A stretch of 64,000 nt of DNA from Bacteroidales bacterium (GTDB lineage: Bacteria; Bacteroidota; Bacteroidia; Bacteroidales; CAIWKO01), in NCBI GenBank assembly GCA_023228145.1, contig JALOBU010000013.1:35587-99586 (forward strand), given 5' to 3'. Positions 1-8,376 of this stretch are shown here, piece after piece. Position 1 is the first letter of the stretch. The number at the start of each line of letters is the position of its first letter. The notes below the pieces were generated by a model. The model did not search any database. It saw only the letters and a list, made by a program, of their open reading frames with translations, and was not told the origin of the DNA. Made by a program: the position numbers and the translations under genes.

Positions 1-238
1 CATTATTCAGGGAGAGACCAGGCATTTTGAATTTATTTGTCAGGCAGTAAGCAATCAGATATCTCAGTTAAATCTTGATTTTAACATACCTGTCATTTTT
101 GGAGTGCTGACAACAAATAATTATCAGCAAGCCCTTGAAAGAGCCGACGGAAAATATGGGAACAAGGGCGTTGAAGCTGCTGCTGCCGCTATAAAAATGC
201 TTCTTCTGAGAGACCGGCTGGAATCAGAACATATTTAG
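1..238 (+). CDS. ribH: 6,7-dimethyl-8-ribityllumazine synthase, C-terminal part
   Basis: The window opens inside this gene; the readable frame starts at base 2 and ends at TAG 236-238, giving 78 residues. The stretch contains family hallmarks: GETRHFEFI near the start (the conserved catalytic His region), PVIFGVLTTNN, then RADGKYGNKGVEAAAAAIKM. Lumazine synthase condenses 5-amino-6-ribitylamino-uracil with dihydroxybutanone phosphate in the penultimate step of riboflavin synthesis and forms cytoplasmic pentamers or 60-mers. About half of the usual roughly 155 residues lies left of the window. The fmt start codon follows 14 bases after the stop, so the two may be cotranscribed. A second riboflavin gene, ribD, lies at 32.4 kb, so the pathway is dispersed. 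Confidence 0.93.
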   Translation, partial: IIQGETRHFEFICQAVSNQISQLNLDFNIPVIFGVLTTNNYQQALERADGKYGNKGVEAAAAAIKMLLLRDRLESEHI

Positions 239-252
239 CAACAACCTGCAGA

Positions 253-1218
253 ATGAATAAAACCCGAATTATATTTATGGGGACTCCAGAGATTGCAGCA
301 GTTTCCCTTAAGAGACTGCTCACTGAAAAATTAAATATAGTTGCGGTTGTTACAACTCCCGACAAACCGGCAGGCAGAGGATTGCAAATAAAAGAATCTC
401 CTGTAAAAAAAATAGCAATAGAAAACCACATAACTGTTTTTCAACCTGTAAATCTCGGTGATGCAGAATTTATTAATACTCTCAAAGAACTTGACCCGGA
501 TATATTTATTGTTGTTGCTTTCCGCAAAATTCCCGATGAATTACTGAATATCCCCAAAACAGGTGCATTTAATCTTCACGCATCATTACTTCCGCAATAT
601 CGTGGTGCAGCACCTATTAATTGGGCCATCATCAACGGAGAGAACGAAACCGGGCTTACCACATTCTTTCTTACTAACAAAATTGATTGCGGAGATATCA
701 TTCTTCAGAAAAAAATAGAAATTTCTGAAAGGATGATTGCATCTGAGCTTTACGATATCATGAAAGTGAATGGCGCCGAACTTGTAATGAGTACGCTAAA
801 ACTAATATTCGATGGCAGTTATACAACAGTAACACAACAAAAACTAAATATTGGTGTTAATGAATTAAAAAAAGCACCTAAAATTTATAAAGAAAATTGC
901 CGCATTAATTGGAGTAGTTCATGCAAACAAATATTTAATCATATTCGAGGTTTGGCCTATTTACCGGGGGCTTACAGTGAATTATTATCCCCCGAAGGAA
1001 AAATATTTGTATTCAAAATTTATCATTCTGAATATACTGTTTGTACTCATAATTTCGAGGTTGGTCATCTGGAAACTGACAATAGTCAATACATTAAGGT
1101 ATATGCTGCTGATGGATACATTGATATAAAGGAATTACAGCTCTCCGGAAAAAAAATATTGTGTACTGATATGCTTCTCAGAGGCTTTAAGCTTAATAAC
1201 AGTTGGAAAATAAGATAA
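253..1218 (+). CDS. fmt: Methionyl-tRNA formyltransferase
   Basis: This 321-residue cytoplasmic enzyme transfers a formyl group from 10-formyl-THF to initiator Met-tRNA. The N-terminal Rossmann-like formyltransferase domain begins RIIFMGTPEIAA. The catalytic signature NLHASLLPQYRGAAPINW carries Asn107 and His109, and DCGD (residues 145-148) supplies the catalytic Asp. The PDKPAGRG loop near residue 37 is also typical. The C-terminal OB-like tRNA-binding domain covers roughly 210-315. Length matches the family. The ATG at 253 places the Rossmann strand at residue 4, as expected. It follows ribH by 14 bases and is followed by about 100 bases before the HU promoter. Confidence 0.96.
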   Translation: MNKTRIIFMGTPEIAAVSLKRLLTEKLNIVAVVTTPDKPAGRGLQIKESPVKKIAIENHITVFQPVNLGDAEFINTLKELDPDIFIVVAFRKIPDELLNIPKTGAFNLHASLLPQYRGAAPINWAIINGENETGLTTFFLTNKIDCGDIILQKKIEISERMIASELYDIMKVNGAELVMSTLKLIFDGSYTTVTQQKLNIGVNELKKAPKIYKENCRINWSSSCKQIFNHIRGLAYLPGAYSELLSPEGKIFVFKIYHSEYTVCTHNFEVGHLETDNSQYIKVYAADGYIDIKELQLSGKKILCTDMLLRGFKLNNSWKIR

Positions 1219-1316
1219 AATCAAACGCTTAAACGCTGAAAGTCTTGTTTACAGAGGAAAGTTTTCAACAAAAGTCCTGTTTTATTAACAAAATAAGCAT
1301 TTTCAGAAAAAAAAAC

Positions 1317-1346
1317 TTGACAAATCGAAAAAAACAAGTATCTTTG
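1317..1346 (+). promoter_or_regulatory. Bacteroidota-type promoter of the HU gene
   Basis: TTG at 1317-1319 and TATCTTTG at 1339-1346 are separated by 19 bases, an exact fit to the Bacteroidota sigma-A consensus TTG-N19/20-TAnnTTTG. Transcription should start near 1352, leaving a leader of about 48 bases before the HU ATG at 1400. Confidence 0.85.
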
Positions 1347-1399
1347 CAGCATTATTAACCTTAATTAAATTAAAAACATTTAATTAAAAAAATTCAAAC

Positions 1400-1672
1400 A
1401 TGAACAAAGCAGAATTAATCGAAGCAATGGCTGGTGAAGCCAGAATGACAAAAGCTGATGCAAAAAAAGCTTTAGACGCTTTCGTTAAAGCAACATCCGT
1501 AGCTTTAAAAAAAGGTGACAGAGTTGCATTAGTTGGATTTGGTTCTTTTGCAGTAACTAAAAGAGCTGCAAGAAAAGGCCGTAACCCACAGACCGGCAAA
1601 GAAATTAAAATCGCTGCCAAGAAAGTGGTAAAATTCAAAGCTGGTAATGAATTAGCTGCAAAAGTTAAGTAA
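1400..1672 (+). CDS. HU-family DNA-binding protein
   Basis: This 90-residue basic protein is an HU-type nucleoid protein that binds and bends DNA as a dimer. The N-terminal helix-turn-helix body (MNKAELIEAMAGEARMTKADAKKALDAF) is followed by VALVGFGSFAVTKRAARKGRNPQTG, the classic beta-arm entry with the RNPQTG turn, then IKIAAKKVVKFKAGNELA. Length is exactly typical. It is monocistronic: its own promoter lies upstream and a strong intrinsic terminator follows 20 bases after the stop. The very Lys/Ala-rich codons create a long antisense open frame that is only a shadow. Confidence 0.97.
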   Translation: MNKAELIEAMAGEARMTKADAKKALDAFVKATSVALKKGDRVALVGFGSFAVTKRAARKGRNPQTGKEIKIAAKKVVKFKAGNELAAKVK

Positions 1673-1691
1673 CATTGCTTCATGCTTAAGA

Positions 1692-1722
1692 AAGTCCCGG
1701 AGTAGTCCGGGACTTTTTTTTT
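1692..1722 (+). terminator. Intrinsic terminator of the HU gene
   Basis: A 10-bp perfect stem (AAGTCCCGGA at 1692-1701 with TCCGGGACTT at 1706-1715) with loop GTAG is followed by an uninterrupted T run to 1722. The annotated start of the next gene (1725) lies only 2 bases further on. Confidence 0.92.
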
Positions 1723-1724
1723 AT

Positions 1725-2402
1725 ATGCCTGACAAATTATACAACATACAACTTATGAATTATCTCAGTAGTTTTCTGACAGAAGCCCGTATGGAAAGAT
1801 TTAATGAAATCATTCGTGAACGTACTCGCCATGTGTGTGTTGTATTGGAAGACATTTATCAGCCGCATAATGCCAGTGCTGTATTACGTTCCTGCGACTG
1901 CTTTGGAATTCAGGATGTACATATTATCGAGAATAAAAACAAATATGAAGTAAATCCTGATGTTGCCCTGGGTTCATCAAAGTGGTTGACACTAATAAAA
2001 TACAATCAGGCTGCTAACAATACCAAGGATTGCATTGCTAAACTAAAAGAAAGTGGATATAACATTGCTGCAACTTCACCGCACAAGAATGATTATCTAA
2101 TTGAAGAACTTCCCCTCAACAACAAGATAGCCTTGTTCTTTGGAACAGAAAAAGATGGCTTAAGCGAAGATGTTCTGGATAATGCAGACCTTTTTGTAAA
2201 AATCCCAATTTTTGGTTTCACGGAGAGTTTTAATATTTCTGTCTCAGTAGCACTTTGTCTATACAGTATTACTTCAAGGTTGAGGAAATCTAATATAAAA
2301 TGGCATTTGAATGAGGAAGAAATAACCAACATAAAAATTCAATGGATAAAAAATACTTTAAAAAATCCGGAACTTCTTATGCGAGAATTCGAAAAAAAAT
2401 GA
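1725..2402 (+). CDS. TrmH-family (SpoU) RNA 2'-O-methyltransferase
   Basis: This 225-residue SPOUT methyltransferase probably 2'-O-methylates guanosine-18 of tRNA (TrmH). Visible motifs are LEDIYQPHNASAVLRSCDCFG (motif 1), NPDVALGSSKWL, LFFGTEKDGLSEDVL (motif 2) and ESFNISVSVALCLY (motif 3), which together form the knotted SAM site. The first ATG (1725) sits directly after the HU terminator; a second in-frame ATG at 1755 (MNYLSSFL) also fits the family N-terminus and may be the true start. Overall similarity is to TrmH, but an rRNA target cannot be excluded from sequence alone. No obvious promoter is seen between the terminator and the start. Confidence 0.9.
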   Translation: MPDKLYNIQLMNYLSSFLTEARMERFNEIIRERTRHVCVVLEDIYQPHNASAVLRSCDCFGIQDVHIIENKNKYEVNPDVALGSSKWLTLIKYNQAANNTKDCIAKLKESGYNIAATSPHKNDYLIEELPLNNKIALFFGTEKDGLSEDVLDNADLFVKIPIFGFTESFNISVSVALCLYSITSRLRKSNIKWHLNEEEITNIKIQWIKNTLKNPELLMREFEKK

Positions 2403-2440
2403 ATAACTCATAAAATTATCCATTGAATTAACATTTTTTA

Positions 2441-2448
2441 TACTTTTG
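2441..2448 (+). promoter_or_regulatory. -7 element of the bTHX gene
   Basis: TACTTTTG at 2441-2448 matches TAnnTTTG and lies 30 bases before the ATG at 2479. The nearest upstream TTG is at 2423-2425 with a short 15-base spacer, so only the -7 box is convincing. Confidence 0.6.
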
Positions 2449-2478
2449 CAAATCAAAACAAAAAAATAAAAATATAAT

Positions 2479-2856
2479 ATGGGAAAAGGTGATAAAAAAT
2501 CAAGAAGGGGTAAAATCTGGATTGGCAGCCATGGCGTAAGAAGACCAAGAAAAAAAACAAAGAAATTTGTTCCTGTAGTTGAAGCTAAGGAGCCTCAAAA
2601 AATAAAAATTGTGGAAGAGGTAATAGAACAGCCTGTAATTGTTGAAGAAAAACCAAAAAAAGAAAAAGCTCCTAAAGCAAAAAAAGAAACTGTAGAAACT
2701 AAAGAGCCCAAAACAGAGAAGGTAAAAGAACCAAAAGCTAAGGAAACAAAGCCTAAGGAGGGAAAAAAAGAAATTAAAAAAGCTCCTGCAAAGAAGGAGG
2801 CAAAAGCTAAAGCTGATAAACCTGCTGCTCAAAAAGCAACAAAAAGTAAAAAATAA
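2479..2856 (+). CDS. Ribosomal protein bTHX with long Lys/Ala/Glu/Pro tail
   Basis: The first 28 residues (MGKGDKKSRRGKIWIGSHGV then RRPRKKTK) are a full bTHX protein, a small basic peptide bound in the head of the 30S subunit. The remaining roughly 95 residues form a low-complexity tail of repeated KEPK, KEKAPKAK, KEAKAKA type with almost no hydrophobic residues after about residue 60. Classical bTHX proteins are around 25-35 residues, so this one is several times longer. The ORF is convincing because it has its own -7 box, ATG and downstream terminator. The tail is likely disordered and may bind RNA or DNA, comparable to the Lys-rich tails of some HU or H1-like proteins. That function is inference. 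Confidence 0.85.
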   Translation: MGKGDKKSRRGKIWIGSHGVRRPRKKTKKFVPVVEAKEPQKIKIVEEVIEQPVIVEEKPKKEKAPKAKKETVETKEPKTEKVKEPKAKETKPKEGKKEIKKAPAKKEAKAKADKPAAQKATKSKK

Positions 2857-2880
2857 TAATTTCAATTCATATTTTGAAAA

Positions 2881-2914
2881 GCATACTGCAATTACAGGCA
2901 GTATGCTTTTTTTT
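2881..2914 (+). terminator. Intrinsic terminator after bTHX
   Basis: A 9-bp perfect stem (GCATACTGC at 2881-2889 with GCAGTATGC at 2898-2906) is followed by eight T. Four A precede the stem, so it could also act weakly on the opposite strand, where the 2913-3452 gene ends. Confidence 0.9.
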
Positions 2915-3452
2915 ATTCTCTTGAAACGGTTTTCTGAGGTGGGATTATCAGACCGTCATTTATTTCTGGCAAAATTTGTTTCAGAAGTTCCCTGCTCATT
3001 CCTCCTGTATTAATAAAATACCAGGTTTTCCCAATATCATAAGAGATTGCTATAATTGTCGAGCTGATTTCAACTTTTTTAAAATTTAATTTCATTAATT
3101 GAATTTGTGAAAAAACACATTGTATATTTGATTCAGAGATAATAAATTTTTCAGGTATGTTATTTACATAAGAGATAACTTGCATTCCTCTTGTAACAAA
3201 GCTCTTTGTTAATTCGGCTTGCAGGTTTTTTTCACCGCCCAGAGCTTTGATTAATCCTGGATGATGTACGTGAATATATTTTTCAAATTGATTGGTTTGT
3301 AACCAAAAAATCATAGAATCTGCCTGCGTTTTCACAGCAGTTTTATAATTATTTATTATTACGGTATCGGGGATTTCCTGTGCGGGGCATTGATTTAATA
3401 TTATTATTAAAAAGGATAGTAAAATAAAATTTCTTGACTCGAACCTAAGCAT
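2913..3452 (-). CDS. Secreted protein of unknown function
   Basis: This 179-residue protein has an N-terminal hydrophobic segment (FILLSFLIIILNQCPAQ) that reads as a signal peptide with cleavage near the PAQ-E junction; the Cys in NQCPAQ is not a good lipobox. The mature part has alternating strands and helices, including AVKTQADSMIFWLQTNQF near the start and ISYDIGKTWYFINTG towards the end. This resembles small Bacteroidota periplasmic proteins of NTF2-like size, but I do not recognise a named family. It is the last gene of a run of minus-strand genes: only 19 bases separate it from the beta-helix gene upstream, so cotranscription is likely. It shares the bTHX terminator region at its 3' end. 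Confidence 0.75.
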   Translation of the reverse strand: MLRFESRNFILLSFLIIILNQCPAQEIPDTVIINNYKTAVKTQADSMIFWLQTNQFEKYIHVHHPGLIKALGGEKNLQAELTKSFVTRGMQVISYVNNIPEKFIISESNIQCVFSQIQLMKLNFKKVEISSTIIAISYDIGKTWYFINTGGMSRELLKQILPEINDGLIIPPQKTVSRE

Positions 3453-3471
3453 ATAAATTGGTTTTAAAGTA

Positions 3472-5538
3472 TTATTTCAGAACAGCTATTATGAATGAAT
3501 GATTTCCTTCGTCATTAAGTATAACTACAAAATATATTCCACTTTCAAAATTACTAACATCAATTTTTCTAACAAAATATCTACATGTTATGGGAAAACT
3601 TTCATTAAAAATTTTTTCACCTTGCAGATTAAGAATATTAAGTTGAATATTCCCTATATAATTTGTTAAAATTATGTATACATTGTTTATTGCGGGGTTT
3701 GGAAATACATGTATTTTTTCTTCATTAAAAATAAAAACAGGAACTTTACTTACATGGGTTGATGCCGAAAATTCCGATGTATTGCCAGATGAATCGGTTG
3801 CAGTAGCTGTAACTTTAGTTCCTCCCCATATCCCTGATGTTATTTCTACAGAAAAATTTCCTGTATTATCAGGTACAACTGATGCGAGATAGATTTCACC
3901 TTCTCCAAAACCCGAGGCATCATCATCTGATTTAAATAATTCAATGGTTGTATATTGAGATAGTTGAGTATCAATATATCCTTCGATAAGAAATTTTCCG
4001 GAGGCTTCATTATATTCAGCAGATGTTATCACAGGAAAATTCATAAGCATATTTGGTCCGATGTCAGCATCGCTGGCATCATTATTTGTTATTCCCATTG
4101 GATAAAGATCAATTCCTAATCCTGCATTGTGATGTATGGAATTTGCGGAAATCTTATTATAGTAGTCGCCATCATTCATAATGGTAATTCCATTCCCTTT
4201 ATTAAATGCAATAATATTTCCTTTTCCGGGCATACCGATAATATTTTTTCTTGGACCTTCTCCTATTCTGATACCATCTAATTCATTTGGCAAAGGGGAA
4301 ATACCATCTATTGCGGTTCCTATTTTATTTCTTGTTATCACATTATAATCCGTTCCGGTTGCATGAATCACAATGCCGCTCTGGCGGTTTCCGGAAATTA
4401 CATTACTATCCACAATATGATAACGTGGTATTCCATCAATAACAATTCCAATAGTATTAGATAACGAATCCATTCCATTTGCTGTTGTGCCAATTAAATT
4501 ACCTGTTACTGTATCACTATTTGTCGAATTATTATAAATAAAAACTCCGTAACCACTATTCCCGGAAATTAAATTTCCAGCGCCCTGTTTTTTTCCGCCA
4601 AGCAAATTGAATTTTGCCCCATCATCATACAAGACTCCATAAGTATTGGGTATTTTATAACTTCCGCTTATATCGCTTCCTATATAATTTCCAATAATGA
4701 CATTGTTATCACATCCAGCGCCAAAAACAGGAATTCCATAAGCTACATTGCCTGAAACCAGATTGCGTTCAGCCACGGTATAGCCGCCAATAACATTATA
4801 TTTAGCAGTCCCTTCAATACTGATTCCATCATAATTGCGCAGTGCATAAGTTCCGGTGCGGTCAGTTCCAACATAATTGTTTATAATGATATTGTTATTA
4901 GCATTTACAATCCGAATGCCTATATGGTTATTCCCGGAAACAATATTTCTGTCAGCAATTTGTGTTCCCCCGATAGTGTTGTATTGAGGGCCTCCGATAA
5001 TTTCTATCCCTATTGAATTTCCTGCTGTGTCCGATGCATTATAATTAGTGCCAATATAATTTCCTTTAATTACATTATATTGTGAAGCATTGGCGGTCAT
5101 TTGTGAAATCTGAATGCCATAGGTAAAATTGCAGATAACAAATCCTTTAATAATAACATTTGAAACGTTGAAAATATGAAAAGCAAAATCAACGGTTCTG
5201 TTGCCATCCAAAATAATTTCAGGTCCATTACTATTTGTGTTCCCCTGATTAATTGTTTGTGATGTGCCATCAATAGAAATATTTCCTTTGGTAATATAAG
5301 GCATGGCGGATAATGGGAGTATTGTCCATGTGCCTTGTGTGGAATTAAAATTAATATCAGAGGTTGGGATGTTGAATAAAATCTGATGGGAGCCGCTCGG
5401 ACTGGCATTGGCCTGAATTATAGCATTTCTTAAAGAGCCTGTGCCGTTGTCGTTAGTGTTTGTAACAATAAAATCTACAGCAAATGCCTTTGTACAACAA
5501 GCAAATAAAAATATTAATAACAACTTTCTCATAATCAT
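3472..5538 (-). CDS. Right-handed beta-helix protein with T9SS sorting domain
   Basis: This 688-residue secreted protein has an N-terminal signal peptide (MRKLLLIFLFACCTKAFA; the second Met of MIMRK is the better start). Next comes a GSLRNAIIQAN segment typical of large bacterial beta-helix surface proteins, then about seven repeats of NVIGG...RNIVSGN...GI.I...N.I.GNYIGTD that should build parallel beta-helix coils. The last 80 residues (from KIHVFPNPAINNVY to IIAVLK) are a type A T9SS C-terminal sorting domain, so the protein is expected to cross the outer membrane by T9SS and be anchored or released. No catalytic residues are evident. Its role could be polysaccharide binding or adhesion. 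It lies 5 bases downstream of a longer paralogue at 5544-8336. Confidence 0.88.
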   Translation of the reverse strand: MIMRKLLLIFLFACCTKAFAVDFIVTNTNDNGTGSLRNAIIQANASPSGSHQILFNIPTSDINFNSTQGTWTILPLSAMPYITKGNISIDGTSQTINQGNTNSNGPEIILDGNRTVDFAFHIFNVSNVIIKGFVICNFTYGIQISQMTANASQYNVIKGNYIGTNYNASDTAGNSIGIEIIGGPQYNTIGGTQIADRNIVSGNNHIGIRIVNANNNIIINNYVGTDRTGTYALRNYDGISIEGTAKYNVIGGYTVAERNLVSGNVAYGIPVFGAGCDNNVIIGNYIGSDISGSYKIPNTYGVLYDDGAKFNLLGGKKQGAGNLISGNSGYGVFIYNNSTNSDTVTGNLIGTTANGMDSLSNTIGIVIDGIPRYHIVDSNVISGNRQSGIVIHATGTDYNVITRNKIGTAIDGISPLPNELDGIRIGEGPRKNIIGMPGKGNIIAFNKGNGITIMNDGDYYNKISANSIHHNAGLGIDLYPMGITNNDASDADIGPNMLMNFPVITSAEYNEASGKFLIEGYIDTQLSQYTTIELFKSDDDASGFGEGEIYLASVVPDNTGNFSVEITSGIWGGTKVTATATDSSGNTSEFSASTHVSKVPVFIFNEEKIHVFPNPAINNVYIILTNYIGNIQLNILNLQGEKIFNESFPITCRYFVRKIDVSNFESGIYFVVILNDEGNHSFIIAVLK

Positions 5539-5543
5539 CTTCT

Positions 5544-8336
5544 TTACTTAAGGATTGAAAGCTTCCGCACTAATTTTACGCTTTCTGATTCAAGGGAAAC
5601 GAAATACAAACCATTGTGAAAATCATTGATGTCAATATAATAATTACTTACCCTAGGTTTTGTAATGCCCAATATTTGTTCTTTAAGTTTTTGTCCTTTC
5701 ATATCAAACAGGCACAATTTCAGCGTTTCAGTTTTATCAAGCTTTATGCTTATGTTGAATCCTGTTGTTGCAGGATTAGGATAAATTTCTGCATAAGCAG
5801 AGGAGGGATGGCTTTCATCAATTCCTGCAATCACAAAAAAATCTGTACTTATTTCTGAAGTATTTCCATAAATATCTGTCGCTGTCGCTACAATGGAATC
5901 ACCCGGGTTTATCCCTTCTGCAAAAAACAACCAGTTGGCTGTAGAATCAACAAAGGTATAACCCAGATAATTCAGACATTGTCCTATACCCTTTGAATTA
6001 GTATATGAGCAAAACAGTTCTATTCTCGTCCCTGCAGGGTTTTGGTAGTTATAATCCATGATCCCGGTAATAAATGTCAGGCCATTGCCTGCATCATATC
6101 CTGTGGAAAAAATATCAGGATAATTCATTAGCAGATTGGGGCCATTGTCCCAGTCCCCCGGATCGTTTGGGTTAGGTCCCGGTGGAAATATATCAATTTG
6201 AGAAACACCATTTCTATAAATGGCATTTTGAGTTATGGTGTTATAAAGAGAATTATCATCGTTAATAATTATTCCTGCGGTGTCATTGCATGCAATAATG
6301 TTCTCCGGGCCAACCATATTATCAGAAGAGCCTTTTGAAATCACTATTCCTGAAGCTCCATTTCCACAGGCATCATTATTTATCCCGGTAACACCAATTT
6401 TATTATATGAAATGACATTATTATTTGCATTTTCGAAAAGAATAATACCCATATATTTATTGCCGCTTATAGTGTTATACGAAATAGTATTATTACGAGT
6501 ATTTGTGGCAATGCCTATTCCATTATAATTACCAAAACCACCGGGTGCAGACGCCCCGATAATGTTCCCAATAATCTGGTTGTCATCAGTTCCATAATCG
6601 ACTATTTCAATCCCATCATAATAATTGCCACTAATATTATTAGCTTCTCCGGGTTCAGTCCCGCCGATAATATTGTATTTAGTTCCGGCTGCAATTATTA
6701 CACCGATATAATTGGGAATGGTGTCAGTATTTGTTGCATTCACTCCAACTTTATTGCCTTTAAATTCATTATAATAAGTTCCAGTAGTTACGAAGAAAAT
6801 ACCGTAACTTTTATTACCCGAAAGAACGTTATTATTAATCTGGTTATGGTTAGAACCACCGTCAACACAAATTCCTGTTGCATTAGCCAATTTTTCTGTT
6901 CCCCCGGCATTTACCCCGATATAGTTTCCGGAAGTATTGTTGTAAGAACTATTACCGTAATAAATGAGCCCATAAACGCGGTTTCCGGAAATAACATTTC
7001 TTTCTGCAGCAGTTGTACCCCCAATGGTATTATATTTCGAAACAGTGTTTAGTTCAATTCCGTTGCCTTGCAATGCACTGTCTCCCATCATAAAAGTATT
7101 ATTTCCACTTACGTCAGGGCCCAGATAATTTCCCTGAACTGTATTGCTGTCGGAGGCCTCTATATAAACTCCTATTTCAATATTTCCGGAAATAATATTA
7201 CGCTCGCCGACAGAAGTGCCACCAATAATGTTCTTATTACTGTTGCTTTTGAGTATAAGCCCGGTATGATTGCTTATAAAGTTATCCCCGTCTTTATTAG
7301 TGCCGATATAATTTCCTTTCACGCTATTTAAACGGGTACCGCTTCCATTCATCACAATGCCCGCCTGATAATTACCGGAAATAATATTTCTTGCGCCTGC
7401 GGTATTTCCTCCGATAGTAGTATTATTCGCCCCGGCCAGTATTATTCCGCTTGCATTAGGCAGGCTATCTGTTCCGTTGATATCAGTGCCTATGTAATTC
7501 CCTTTAATTTGATTCCCGGAAGAAGTTGTCCCATTGATAACAATCCCTGCCACCAAATTCCCCGATATAAGATTCAAGTCCTGTGTTGTTGTACCACCAA
7601 TAACATTATTTTTAGAAGTATCAATAACAACACCATATTGGTTTGATAATTTTTTTAAACCTGTAAGGTCTGAACCTATTTTGTTTCCTTTAATATTATT
7701 ACTGTTTGCTCCGGAAATTGCAATTCCATAATCAGTATTGCCAGAAATTAAACAGTTAAGAATATTATTTGCTGATGCTCCATTATTAATAATAACTCCA
7801 ATGCTATTTGGTATTGCTAATGAACCATCAAAATTAGTTCCAATAAACATATCTCTTAAAGTCGAGTTGATACAGGTGCTGTTACTGAACACTACTGCAT
7901 TAGCAAAACCATTAATTATTAGGGAACGAATGGTGCTGTTAGGCGATGCCAAAGCAAAACAAAAATAAAGTGAAGTATTGCTGTGTATTATTATTTCGGG
8001 ACCATAAATATTTGAATCGCCCTGATTGATAGTTTGAGTATTTCCGTCAATAAAAATAAGCCCTCCGGTCATATCTGCCAAATATGGTAACAAGGAAATA
8101 AGTGTGATTGTCCATGTCCCGGTGGCACTGTTATATCCGGCATCGGTAGCAGGAATATTGAATGCAACTGTGTCGGCACCGGCATGACTGTTTGCATTGG
8201 TAATTGCTTCTCGCAGTGAACCGTTCCCGGAATTTAATGTATTTACTACTGTATAATTGTTGGAATATGCCTGGATAAATAATGTAAAAAAGAAAACTAA
8301 TATTAAAAACTTACAGGGAGTGTGATACTTTTTCAT
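5544..8336 (-). CDS. Large right-handed beta-helix protein with T9SS sorting domain
   Basis: This 930-residue paralogue of the 3472-5538 gene has the same plan: a signal peptide (residues 1-25), a GSLREAITNAN segment, about ten coils-pairs with a period near 62 residues (GNYIGTDINGTDSLPN...GG...RNIISGNYQAGIV), a short Ig-like linker (SIVATATDIYGNTSE) and a C-terminal T9SS domain (AEIYPNPATTGFNI to KLSILK). The internal repeats are conserved enough at DNA level to allow slippage or unequal recombination. The two genes look like a tandem duplication followed by divergence in repeat number. The 5-base gap to the following paralogue implies one transcript. Surface adhesion or glycan binding is inferred from fold and secretion, not shown. 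Confidence 0.88.
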   Translation of the reverse strand: MKKYHTPCKFLILVFFFTLFIQAYSNNYTVVNTLNSGNGSLREAITNANSHAGADTVAFNIPATDAGYNSATGTWTITLISLLPYLADMTGGLIFIDGNTQTINQGDSNIYGPEIIIHSNTSLYFCFALASPNSTIRSLIINGFANAVVFSNSTCINSTLRDMFIGTNFDGSLAIPNSIGVIINNGASANNILNCLISGNTDYGIAISGANSNNIKGNKIGSDLTGLKKLSNQYGVVIDTSKNNVIGGTTTQDLNLISGNLVAGIVINGTTSSGNQIKGNYIGTDINGTDSLPNASGIILAGANNTTIGGNTAGARNIISGNYQAGIVMNGSGTRLNSVKGNYIGTNKDGDNFISNHTGLILKSNSNKNIIGGTSVGERNIISGNIEIGVYIEASDSNTVQGNYLGPDVSGNNTFMMGDSALQGNGIELNTVSKYNTIGGTTAAERNVISGNRVYGLIYYGNSSYNNTSGNYIGVNAGGTEKLANATGICVDGGSNHNQINNNVLSGNKSYGIFFVTTGTYYNEFKGNKVGVNATNTDTIPNYIGVIIAAGTKYNIIGGTEPGEANNISGNYYDGIEIVDYGTDDNQIIGNIIGASAPGGFGNYNGIGIATNTRNNTISYNTISGNKYMGIILFENANNNVISYNKIGVTGINNDACGNGASGIVISKGSSDNMVGPENIIACNDTAGIIINDDNSLYNTITQNAIYRNGVSQIDIFPPGPNPNDPGDWDNGPNLLMNYPDIFSTGYDAGNGLTFITGIMDYNYQNPAGTRIELFCSYTNSKGIGQCLNYLGYTFVDSTANWLFFAEGINPGDSIVATATDIYGNTSEISTDFFVIAGIDESHPSSAYAEIYPNPATTGFNISIKLDKTETLKLCLFDMKGQKLKEQILGITKPRVSNYYIDINDFHNGLYFVSLESESVKLVRKLSILK

Positions 8337-8376
8337 GTTGCAATATTATTACAGTATACAGATATGAGATTTTTTA

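Noticed and set aside
1384..1683. 99-codon open frame opposite the HU gene
   Set aside because: It is a mirror of the Lys/Ala-rich HU codons, overlaps a gene with certain identity, and lacks its own promoter.
2500..2865. 121-codon Phe/Leu/Ser-rich frame opposite bTHX
   Set aside because: It arises from antisense reading of AAA/GAA codons; the composition is not protein-like.
3472..8336. CRISPR-like or minisatellite array in the repetitive DNA
   Set aside because: The repeats are in frame, about 186 bp, diverged, and encode beta-helix coils. There are no identical short repeats with unique spacers and no cas genes.
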